In this document: piece by piece, positions 1 through 6,376 of the stretch
Position numbering within the stretch: position 1 is the stretch's first letter
Layout: each line of letters opens with the position of its first letter
Source of the DNA: Acidobacteriaceae bacterium
GTDB lineage: Bacteria; Acidobacteriota; Terriglobia; Terriglobales; Acidobacteriaceae
Length of the DNA: 6,805 nt
NCBI GenBank assembly: GCA_003139975.1
Contig: PLHN01000410.1
Location: 1-6,805 of the forward strand
Direction of reading: 5' to 3'
Made by a program: the position numbers and the translations under genes
Notes under the pieces: generated by a model
The model's input: the letters and a program-made list of their open reading frames with translations, nothing else
What the model was told of the DNA's origin: nothing
Database searches by the model: none

Positions 1-1608
1 CAGCCCCAGCACGGTCATGCAGAACGATTCCTCACTGTGCGGGTTTTCTCTTCCCAGCCCCATGAACTGTTCTCTGGAAATTCCCATCGCTTCGCGCAGC
101 GGCCCCAGATGCTCCTCAATCAGTTCTGCGTCGAAGCGGTCGTGTCCCGCTGGCACCGGCGTGTGCGTCGTGAACACCACTTGCCGCGATACCTGCGGCA
201 CCGCTTTCTCGAAGCTGATGCCTTCATCTTCCATCCGCTGCCGGATCGCTTCCAGCACCGCGAACCCGCTGTGCCCTTCGTTCAGATGCAGCACGCCTGG
301 TGTGATCCCGAGCGCCTTCAGCGCGCGCAGTCCGCCCACTCCAAGCAGCAACTCCTGGTGCACGCGCACGCGCCCGTCGCCGCCATACAGCCGCGACGTC
401 AGCTCGCGATCCTCCGGCGCATTCCCTTCCACATCCGAATCCAGCAGATAGAGGTCAATTCGCCCCACGCGTGCGCGCCGCACTTTCGCGCGAATCGATC
501 CATGCCGCGTATCCACCTGCACCACGACCGGACGGCCGTTCTTGCCGATCGCCGGTTCGAGCGCCAGTTGGCTAATATCCGTATCGAAATACTCTTCGCG
601 CTGCCAACCGTCGCGATCCAGCCGCTGCCGGAAATATCCCTGCGGATAAAACAGCCCCACACCCACCAGCGGAATCCCCAGGTCCGATGCGCTCTTGATG
701 TGATCGCCCGCCAGCACTCCAAGTCCGCCCGAATACACCGGCAGCGATTCATGAATACCGAACTCCGCCGAGAAATAGGCCACCGGCCGCGGGCGCAGGA
801 CTCCCGCCCGCCGCGCCGCCCAGGTGTGCTCGGCGCCTTCATATTCGCGCAGCCGGCGATAGGCGTAGTTGACGCGGCTATGCAGCCCGAGTTCGGACGC
901 CCGCGCCTCCAGTTTCGCCAGCGGAAATTCCTTCAGCATCGCCACCGGGCTGTGATTCAGCTGGCTCCAGCGCTTGGGATCGAGCTCCCGAAAAAGCCCC
1001 GCCGCATCGTGGTCCCAGCTCCACCAGAAATTCCGGGCCAGCGCCCACAGCCTTTCCTGCACGGGCGCAATGAAGCGGTCAAGCGTTCGCGCCTCGCTCA
1101 CCACCGGAGCTACGCGCGCCGCCGCTTCCTGCAGCATCTTGATCTCGTTCTCTGGAAAAGTCCGCGCTTCCTTCGTCTGGATCACCAGCACGCCCTGCAG
1201 CACGCCGCGATCGATGAGCGGCACTCCCAGAAAAGACTGATACGGATCTTCACCCGACTCGCTGAAGTACTTGAACCGAGGGTGCTTCCCCACCTGCTCG
1301 ACGGCCACCGGACGCACCTGCTCGGCCACCAGGCCCGTCAGCCCTTCCTGCACCGCCATACGCAACTGGCCAATACAAGACGGCTTTAGCCCCACCGTCG
1401 CCGCCAGCACCAGGTTCGCCCGGTCCGGCTCCAGCAGATACGCCGAGCAAACATCCACTCCGAACCGCCGCGCGATCAGCCCGACCACGTTCATCAGCGT
1501 TTCGGCCGGACTGCCAGTCTCCGCCGTCAGGTTAGCGATCTCATCCCAGGCGAGCACATGGCTCGCCTCCAGCGAACACACCGCGTGCTCCAGGGGCGAC
1601 TCCGACAT
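1..1608 (-). CDS. glgP: GAF-domain alpha-glucan (glycogen) phosphorylase, N-terminal 536 residues (3' end beyond window)
   Basis: Phosphorolysis of alpha-1,4-glucan to glucose-1-phosphate in the cytoplasm (family knowledge). The frame is open from the ATG at 1608 to the left edge. Visible domains: residues ~25-172 form a GAF domain resembling that of PtsP (EI-Ntr), with VCSAYLLEP (53-61), EGLTGLVAE (88-96), KHPRFKYF (108-115) and FLGVP (126-130). A DUF3417-type segment follows from ~183, with NFWWSWDHD (193-201). The phosphorylase fold then begins: AYFSAEFG (277-284), SGGLGVLAGDHIKSASDLG (from 293), LNEGHSGF (442-449) and FTTHTPVPAGHDRF (479-492). These are hallmarks of the short bacterial/archaeal phosphorylases rather than the long GlgP/MalP type. 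The PLP-lysine half lies outside the window. Start: the frame stays open to 1797; a GTG at 1647 with a weak GGAAT upstream is an alternative adding 13 residues, and the ATG has no good Shine-Dalgarno. It is divergent from bfr. Confidence 0.95.
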   Translation of the reverse strand, partial: MSESPLEHAVCSLEASHVLAWDEIANLTAETGSPAETLMNVVGLIARRFGVDVCSAYLLEPDRANLVLAATVGLKPSCIGQLRMAVQEGLTGLVAEQVRPVAVEQVGKHPRFKYFSESGEDPYQSFLGVPLIDRGVLQGVLVIQTKEARTFPENEIKMLQEAAARVAPVVSEARTLDRFIAPVQERLWALARNFWWSWDHDAAGLFRELDPKRWSQLNHSPVAMLKEFPLAKLEARASELGLHSRVNYAYRRLREYEGAEHTWAARRAGVLRPRPVAYFSAEFGIHESLPVYSGGLGVLAGDHIKSASDLGIPLVGVGLFYPQGYFRQRLDRDGWQREEYFDTDISQLALEPAIGKNGRPVVVQVDTRHGSIRAKVRRARVGRIDLYLLDSDVEGNAPEDRELTSRLYGGDGRVRVHQELLLGVGGLRALKALGITPGVLHLNEGHSGFAVLEAIRQRMEDEGISFEKAVPQVSRQVVFTTHTPVPAGHDRFDAELIEEHLGPLREAMGISREQFMGLGRENPHSEESFCMTVLGL

Positions 1609-1980
1609 GTGGGTCTGATCCGTTTCGCTTGGAGTTGTTCCGCTCACATCGATTCCGCTGCTGCGATCCACTTCTTGCCTCTCAATCTGTCCAACTGTCC
1701 AGCGTTGGCCGTTTCGCTTTCGCCCGTTATCCTTGGCCTGCAAATGTGCACCATGCGGCGCAAGCCTCAAAGTTGGCAACACCCACAGTAGTGTTCATTT
1801 TATCGGGAGAACCCGCCCCAGCCACGCCCCAACTCGGGAATTGTTGATTACGACGGTGCCGAGCCGCCCAAAATGGCTCGTTGGATTTGACCGACAGAAT
1901 CTGATCCAAATCCTCTAACCTCGTGCTTCTCAACCGTTTGCCTGTGCTCTGCGTCACAGCCCGCGCGTTTGTCCGCGTCT

Positions 1981-1986
1981 TATAAA
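1981..1986 (+). promoter_or_regulatory. Possible -10 element for bfr
   Basis: TATAAA stands in otherwise GC-rich sequence 35 bases upstream of the bfr start codon, giving a plausible short leader. No matching -35 hexamer is visible at 16-18 bases upstream (around 1957-1963), so the assignment is tentative; an activator-dependent promoter is also possible. Confidence 0.35.
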
Positions 1987-2009
1987 GGTCACACAAAACA
2001 AGATCAACC

Positions 2010-2013
2010 GAGG
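2010..2013 (+). promoter_or_regulatory. Ribosome-binding site of bfr
   Basis: GAGG (followed by GT) lies 8 bases before the ATG at 2022, a normal Shine-Dalgarno distance. It supports this start, as does the match of the N-terminus to known bacterioferritins (MxGDxKVI). Confidence 0.65.
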
Positions 2014-2021
2014 GTCCAACC

Positions 2022-2498
2022 ATGCAAGGCGACAAGAAGGTAATCGCACAGTTAAACACCGCTCTCAGTTCCGAGCTCACCGCCATCGTGCAATACATGG
2101 CACAATCCGAAATGTGCCAGAACTGGGGCTACGCGCGCCTCGGCAATCTCACCAAAGCCCGTGCCATTGAGGAGATGCGCCACGCCGAAGGTTTCATCGA
2201 GCGCATCATCTTTCTCGACGCCGTTCCCGTCGTCAACGTAGGCTTGAAGCCGCAGCTCGGCACCAAGGTTGAGGAGCAGTTTGAGATCAACCTGAAAGAC
2301 GAGCTCGATGCCGTCCGCGAATACAACGAAGCCGTAAACGTCTGCGCCAAAGCCGGAGACGACGGCTCCCGGGCCCTTTTCGAGCGCACCCTTAGAGACG
2401 AAGAGCGCCACGCCGACTTCCTCGAATCCCAACTCCACGCCATCAAGGAAATGGGGATCGGCCCGTATTTGGCGCAACAGATGGGCGCGGAGAAATAG
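2022..2498 (+). CDS. bfr: Bacterioferritin (heme-binding ferritin), complete, 158 residues
   Basis: Cytoplasmic iron-storage protein: 24 subunits form a shell in which Fe(II) is oxidised and stored as a ferric mineral (family knowledge). The length matches E. coli Bfr (158), and the sequence aligns without gaps through the ligand positions. All di-iron ferroxidase ligands are present: E18, E51, H54, E94, E127 and H130. Y25 and W35 are also kept. M52, the axial heme ligand at the subunit interface, is present in IEEMRHAEGFIERI (49-62), which separates it from heme-free ferritin or Dps. E. coli inner-surface iron-site residue H46 is alanine here, and D50 is glutamate. The C-terminus (GIGPYLAQQM) is typical. 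It stands alone, divergent from the phosphorylase gene and 124 bases before the next gene on the same strand; no adjacent bacterioferritin-associated ferredoxin gene is seen. Confidence 0.97.
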   Translation: MQGDKKVIAQLNTALSSELTAIVQYMAQSEMCQNWGYARLGNLTKARAIEEMRHAEGFIERIIFLDAVPVVNVGLKPQLGTKVEEQFEINLKDELDAVREYNEAVNVCAKAGDDGSRALFERTLRDEERHADFLESQLHAIKEMGIGPYLAQQMGAEK

Positions 2499-2591
2499 CA
2501 AAGCCTATCTCTTGGGTTAGCTTCAAATGACTGCGCCAAGCGGTGCTACTCAGCCGTTCTAGTATGTAGCAATGTGTATTCTCCTCTTGAC

Positions 2592-2629
2592 CTGTCATAC
2601 TTAACGACTGCAAGCCCGCGAAATGACGG
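2592..2629. repeat. Inverted repeat spanning the upstream start codon of the following gene
   Basis: CTGTCAT (2592-2598) can pair with ATGACGG (2623-2629), with one T-G wobble and a 24-base loop. The right arm contains the first possible ATG of the membrane protein gene. It lies in the 124-base gap after bfr, which shows no clear terminator. It could be a degenerate interspersed palindromic element, a structure limiting translation, or chance. Confidence 0.3.
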
Positions 2630-4284
2630 TCGCTCGTGGATTCAGTGTGGCTCGAAGCAGGGCGTGCCAGCGGAGTTCCCGAAAAGCACAAATGCCGGTT
2701 CCCAGGACGACATCAGCTCGAAAGCGACCCCAAAAGCCGACCGGAGTCGCTCAGTACGATGCTTTGGCCGAGTCGGGGCTTGATAGATTTCTGCGTGCCC
2801 ATAGCGGCCGCATTATCACTCTGCTCTGCCTGTACGCCGGGTTGCGGATTCTGATTTTTTCGGCGGCCTTTCCGCTCTTCAACAATGTCGATGAGCAAGC
2901 TCACTTAATTTCAATTCAGTCTTACGCTCGCGGACAATGGCCAGGAAAGGATCTGCCGAAACTCGATCCCGACTCAGCGAAGTTCTATGCCCTTTATGGA
3001 ACGGCGGAATACCTGGTCCCAAGCGAGACATTCAAGATCCGTCCTTGGACTCCCTTCTATCAGCTTTCACCGCAGGAGGTGTATCCACGCGTCGCACGAA
3101 CGTATATGCACTGGCTGAACGCCGCTAATTTTGAGGCGCAATCGACTCCGCTTTACTACTTGTTGGGCGCAGCCTGGTATCGGCTTGGGGAAGCCCTTGG
3201 AATGCGCGAGTGGCAGTTGGCCTATTGGATTCGGTTCCTGAATCCCGCCGCGTATGCGCTGTTGATGTGGGTTTCTTACCGTTTCGTGACAAACGTCTAT
3301 CCGGACCGAATGTTTCTGGGGCTCGGCGTCCCAGCGCTGTTAGCGGTTTTTCCCCAGGACGTCTTCTTCGGAATAAACCGCGATGTCCTGTCGGCACCGA
3401 TGTGCGCGGCCGCCCTGTTGCTGCTGATGAAAGCGCTGGAAAAGAAAAACAGGAAGTGGCTGCTCGCCGCCGCCTCCCTGGTCGGGCTTGCTTTTCTGGT
3501 GAATGTTTCGAATTGTGTGCTTTACGGCGTGCTCGCCATAACTTTATGGTTCTGGGTGCGCGGATCGCCTGGAACGGCCCTCACCAACGCTGGGACTGCC
3601 GTGGGCGCCGTTTTTGCTTCCGTGGCACTTCCATCTATCTGGATGCTTCGCAATTACTCAGTCATGGGTGACCTGACCGGATCGCGGGCAAAAATAGAGT
3701 ACCTGGGCTGGACGATGAAGCCGCTGCATGAACTGTTTCACCATCCATTGTTTTCCTTTCACGGGCTTTCTTATTTTCTGGTGGGCCTGGTGCCGACTTT
3801 CTGGCGTGGCGAGTATGTCTGGCATATGAAACCGATGCGTTGGCCGGTTGCCGATTGGTTCTATATTGCTTCTTCGGGAGTGATGATCGTAGTTTTCAGC
3901 GTGCGCTTTGTTCGCGAATGGGAGAGCAGCACGGCAACCCAACGATGGGCGGAATTGCAGGCGCTTTTCATGGTCCTTGGTTCGGTTCTGTTTATGGCTG
4001 CGATCTCGCTTCCATTCGATTTCCACAACTGCATGTATCCGTCACGGGCAAACCCATTTTTCCTTTCCGGACGGATTATTTCTGGCGCCCTGCTGCCTTT
4101 TGTCCTGATTTTTGTGAGTGGAATGGAATTTCTGCTGGCACCGATCCGCAAGTGGGTCTCTCCTGCTGCGGTCCTCGCATGCCTGATGGTATTCATCACC
4201 ATCACCGAATTCCAAATCCGGCGGGTTGTGTTTTCAAGCCCCAATAACTTCTTTGCTCTCACAAGCTGGAAGAAAAACCACTAG
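2623..4284 (+). CDS. Polytopic membrane protein, DUF2142/GT-C glycosyltransferase-like, 553 residues
   Basis: Integral inner-membrane protein with about 10-12 hydrophobic segments, roughly at 63-85, 205-223, 228-248, 255-272, 279-314, 321-340, 380-395, 411-429, 446-464, 483-505 and 513-530. Its layout resembles DUF2142 and GT-C enzymes. An acidic pair follows the first membrane segment (NVDEQAHL, D90/E91). A QSTPLYYLL segment (173-181) recalls the QPPLYYLL motif of that group. INRDVLSA (251-258) opens a hydrophobic segment, and MLRNYSVMGDLTG (341-353) resembles the LRNWxxYGDPTG motif. Near the C-terminus is PSRANPFFLSGRIISG (473-488). GT-C enzymes transfer sugars from polyprenyl-phosphate donors on the outer face of the membrane; the substrate here is unknown and activity is inferred only. 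The start is uncertain: ATG 2623 has no Shine-Dalgarno and lies in an inverted repeat, and ATG 2692 (residue 24) is an alternative with equally weak support. Residues 1-60 are basic and hydrophilic, so probably cytoplasmic. Confidence 0.85.
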   Translation: MTVARGFSVARSRACQRSSRKAQMPVPRTTSARKRPQKPTGVAQYDALAESGLDRFLRAHSGRIITLLCLYAGLRILIFSAAFPLFNNVDEQAHLISIQSYARGQWPGKDLPKLDPDSAKFYALYGTAEYLVPSETFKIRPWTPFYQLSPQEVYPRVARTYMHWLNAANFEAQSTPLYYLLGAAWYRLGEALGMREWQLAYWIRFLNPAAYALLMWVSYRFVTNVYPDRMFLGLGVPALLAVFPQDVFFGINRDVLSAPMCAAALLLLMKALEKKNRKWLLAAASLVGLAFLVNVSNCVLYGVLAITLWFWVRGSPGTALTNAGTAVGAVFASVALPSIWMLRNYSVMGDLTGSRAKIEYLGWTMKPLHELFHHPLFSFHGLSYFLVGLVPTFWRGEYVWHMKPMRWPVADWFYIASSGVMIVVFSVRFVREWESSTATQRWAELQALFMVLGSVLFMAAISLPFDFHNCMYPSRANPFFLSGRIISGALLPFVLIFVSGMEFLLAPIRKWVSPAAVLACLMVFITITEFQIRRVVFSSPNNFFALTSWKKNH

Positions 4285-4521
4285 ACGCTTACTCCCGCTT
4301 AACATCGACCAACTATTCGCGGGAAGGACAAGAACAAGGCTAGGCGGGTTAAACACCTCAGCGTCAAAAAGAAATCGCTAGCGTCATATTGAAGGGTGAC
4401 AAAAATCACGTAGCGCATAACGGGGATGGATTTTCTGCTTCTTTCTCGATGCAGATCTCCCAGGTTCGCGCCCGGAGTCGGAAGCAAACTCGCCCGGCAA
4501 GTCGCACCTGCCTCACCCATC
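4285..4521. other. Convergent intergenic region between two membrane protein genes
   Basis: This 237-base gap receives transcripts from both sides. TCCCGC (4293-4298) could pair with GCGGGA (4319-4324) over a 20-base loop. CGCTAGCG (4376-4383) is a perfect 8-base palindrome, and GTGA/TCAC (4396-4399/4406-4409) is a small hairpin with an A-rich loop. None has the GC stem plus T-run of a clear intrinsic terminator. AGCGTCA occurs twice, 20 bases apart (4360, 4380). No coding sequence is recognised. Confidence 0.5.
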
Positions 4522-6174
4522 TCAGCTCTTTCTCTTGAACACCCCCACAATATTCTGCGAGTGCGGCCGATAAGCTCTTGCTTCGTCGTCCCAGCGATAC
4601 TCTGTGTGTTTGCCAACCCTCTCCGCGATGCCCACCAGTTCATAGCCACCGAGCAGGCTCTGGATCCACGCGGCCATCGACAACGCTTCCGGTGAGCCCT
4701 CCTTCGACAACCAGGAGAGGCGGTTCTTCACGATGACCAGATATTGTGGGCGAGCCGAGTCGACCTCGCCGATCATCTTCTTCTGCATCTCCAGAGAATA
4801 CTTCTGCTTTTCCATCAGCCCGTAAACATAGATGAACCCGGTCGCGGAATGCCGCTTGGCATAAAAGTAAATCTCCGGCTCCGAACCCAGCACCGCGACC
4901 GGCTCATCCGCGGCCGTGTGCTCATCCAGATACTGCGCAACCACCACAGCTTCCGGAAAAGGGTTCGTACTGTACCGTTCCTCGCAAACCACCACCGGGT
5001 CCTTTTCCAGCAGGAATGCCCGCTGCTCAAACACCGCATATCCCAACGCCGCCGAAAACACGAGAGCGGGAATTGCGGCCAGGGCCATTCCACCCTTGCC
5101 AGACAGCTCTTCCGTTGTCGCATGCACCGCGATGCCCGCCAGCAACGCAACTGCCGGCAGCATCAGAATAAAGTAATGTTCGCGGAAGAAAAACCCCGGA
5201 CACACTGCCAAAAACGAAAAAAACAATAGGCCGCCGATCACAGTGGCATGGCGGCGGCTCTCCGGGTGCCACCACAACGCCGTGAGTCCCACGCCCGCAA
5301 GGAGCCATACCCAGACGGCAGGGCCCACTACCGCCGGGAAGGTCTGGATGAATGCAGCTAATCCGAGAGCAGGACTGTTCTCGGATGTGTATTGTCCCGC
5401 GTAGGTGAAAACCCAAAACCAGAAATTCCTGAAGACGCCCGCGGCAAGAAGAACCAGGCAGGTCAGGACGAACGGCAGCACCACGCCCGCACCATAGCAG
5501 CCAAGTTTAGATAACAAGCTTTTCCACTCAATTGGCCGCTTCCACTCACACCTGAGGAGATATAGTCCGCCGAACACACCGAAGGCGATGCCGGGTTGCT
5601 TCATGAGAAATGCCAGTCCCAGCAAGAAACCACTGGCAAAAAGCTGCCACAGTCTCCCGGTCTTCATGGCTTTCAGCAAAACCAGGATCCCCGCCACCGC
5701 AAAAAACACGACAAAATGCGATGCGTGCGCCGGCACGCCCAGCACCGAAAAACTGGTGGAAAGAGCCGCGTAAGAAGCAGCCGCCACCACGCCCCCCATT
5801 CGCCCCGACAACCGCGCCGCCAGCAGGTAAATCAGAACGATCGTCGCCGCGTTAACCAGAATCAGCCCGAGATGGATGCCGGCAGGAGTCTGTCCGAAAA
5901 CTGCCATGATCGCCGCATATGCCGCCTCCGTGCCGGGCAGCTTCATGGTGTAGGCCAGTTTGTAGGGAGGAATGCCTTGCAGCATCAACTGCCCGGAGTA
6001 CGCATACTCGCCTTCGTCGCGCTCCAGCGGCATCGTCCGCAGCCGGAACCGGATCGCCGCAAAGAAGACGAGCACCAGCAACAACAATGCGTAGGCGTAA
6101 TACTTCCCATTCGTCCGCTTTGCCGCTTCCGCTTGTTGTTTCGGCCGGTGTGCTGTTTTCCTGGATTTCCCCAT
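4522..6174 (-). CDS. GT39/PMT_2-family (ArnT-like) membrane glycosyltransferase, 550 residues
   Basis: Predicted GT-C fold enzyme that would transfer a sugar from a polyprenyl-phosphate carrier to a lipid, glycan or protein acceptor outside the cytoplasmic membrane (family knowledge; acceptor unknown). A basic N-terminus (1-24) precedes membrane segment 1 (~25-43). The first outer loop carries LERDEGEYAYSG (50-61); D53/E54 match the acidic motif expected for catalysis in PMT/ArnT enzymes. KLPGTEAAYA (79-88) and the FLMKQPG segment (189-195) are typical of this group, as is FREHYFILMLP (330-340) near the end of the membrane part. About ten further hydrophobic segments run to ~380. Residues ~405-550 form a soluble, probably periplasmic domain, with VVAQYLDEHTAADEPVAVLG (411-430) at its start. 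The chosen ATG (6174) has GAAGG 3 bases upstream. An in-frame TTG at 6192 would add six residues and has no better site. The gene is convergent with the other membrane protein gene and divergent from msrP. Confidence 0.92.
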   Translation of the reverse strand: MGKSRKTAHRPKQQAEAAKRTNGKYYAYALLLLVLVFFAAIRFRLRTMPLERDEGEYAYSGQLMLQGIPPYKLAYTMKLPGTEAAYAAIMAVFGQTPAGIHLGLILVNAATIVLIYLLAARLSGRMGGVVAAASYAALSTSFSVLGVPAHASHFVVFFAVAGILVLLKAMKTGRLWQLFASGFLLGLAFLMKQPGIAFGVFGGLYLLRCEWKRPIEWKSLLSKLGCYGAGVVLPFVLTCLVLLAAGVFRNFWFWVFTYAGQYTSENSPALGLAAFIQTFPAVVGPAVWVWLLAGVGLTALWWHPESRRHATVIGGLLFFSFLAVCPGFFFREHYFILMLPAVALLAGIAVHATTEELSGKGGMALAAIPALVFSAALGYAVFEQRAFLLEKDPVVVCEERYSTNPFPEAVVVAQYLDEHTAADEPVAVLGSEPEIYFYAKRHSATGFIYVYGLMEKQKYSLEMQKKMIGEVDSARPQYLVIVKNRLSWLSKEGSPEALSMAAWIQSLLGGYELVGIAERVGKHTEYRWDDEARAYRPHSQNIVGVFKRKS

Positions 6175-6283
6175 GTGCCTTCGGGCGCCCAAACTAAGAC
6201 GACTCTAAAGCCTACCAGCCGGCCACCAAGCAGCCAAACGCCTCCAACCCGCTGTGTGCAACTTTTCCGCGCCCTCCGCGTCC

Positions 6284-6289
6284 TATACT
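6284..6289 (+). promoter_or_regulatory. Possible -10 element for msrP
   Basis: TATACT matches five of six bases of the sigma-70 -10 consensus and lies about 90 bases before the msrP ATG. The expected -35 position (around 6261-6267) reads ACTTTTC and is not a good match. It sits within the near-palindrome TATACTGTA, so it could also act on the minus strand. Confidence 0.3.
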
Positions 6290-6343
6290 GTAGCGAAGGA
6301 GTGGGTTCCACATCCGCGTTCTCCTGCCACGCGTAGTAAATAA

Positions 6344-6374
6344 TAGTTGTGGGGATAATGTTAGTTGTGGGGAT
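6344..6374 (+). repeat. Tandem 13-base direct repeat carrying duplicated ribosome-binding sites upstream of msrP
   Basis: TAGTTGTGGGGAT occurs exactly at 6344-6356 and again at 6362-6374, with a period of 18 bases. Each copy carries GGGGA and is followed within 2-3 bases by an ATG: the first ATG at 6358, the second at 6377 (msrP). The first ATG is out of frame with msrP and opens a 13-codon reading frame that ends at 6399, inside msrP. Confidence 0.75.
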
Positions 6375-6376
6375 TC

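Larger units (their letters stand above)
1609..2021. other. Divergent intergenic region between the phosphorylase gene and bfr
   Basis: This 413-base stretch must carry the starts of both flanking transcripts. Open frames crossing it show no recognisable protein. An inverted repeat, AACAC at 1778-1782 and GTGTT at 1791-1795 (5-base arms, 8-base spacer), could be an operator, but it is short enough to be chance. On the minus strand a doubled GGACAG occurs near 1690-1704. No sigma-70 promoter with both elements is convincing for the phosphorylase gene. Confidence 0.6.
6175..6376. other. Divergent intergenic region between the glycosyltransferase gene and msrP
   Basis: This 202-base gap should contain promoters for both neighbours. 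On the plus strand TATACT (6284-6289) is the best -10-like hexamer, and GATAAT (6354-6359) is a second. AAGGAG at 6296-6301 resembles a Shine-Dalgarno, but no ATG follows at a usable distance. The last 33 bases hold the tandem repeat described separately. Confidence 0.5.

Noticed and set aside
37..1389. A 450-codon plus-strand open frame opposite the phosphorylase gene
   Set aside because: The translation is rich in Arg, His, Pro and Gln with no domain, while the minus strand reads as a textbook phosphorylase. It is a GC-driven antisense shadow.
1727..2098. A 123-codon minus-strand open frame in the divergent gap, overlapping the start of bfr
   Set aside because: It has no recognisable motif and no good ribosome-binding site, and it begins inside bfr. 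Probably non-coding.
2499..2524. AAGC/GCTT pairing just after bfr as a terminator
   Set aside because: Only four base pairs with mismatches inside and no T-run; indistinguishable from chance.
2587..2592. TTGACC as a -35 box for the gene at 2623
   Set aside because: No -10-like hexamer lies 15-19 bases downstream (the sequence there is around GCAAGCCC).
4293..4324. TCCCGC/GCGGGA hairpin as an intrinsic terminator of the DUF2142-like gene
   Set aside because: The loop is 20 bases long and no T-run follows, so it does not meet the pattern of an intrinsic terminator.
5596..6336. A 246-codon plus-strand open frame opposite the GT39 gene
   Set aside because: The product is Arg/Gln/His/Pro-rich and low in complexity; the opposite strand encodes a clear membrane enzyme.
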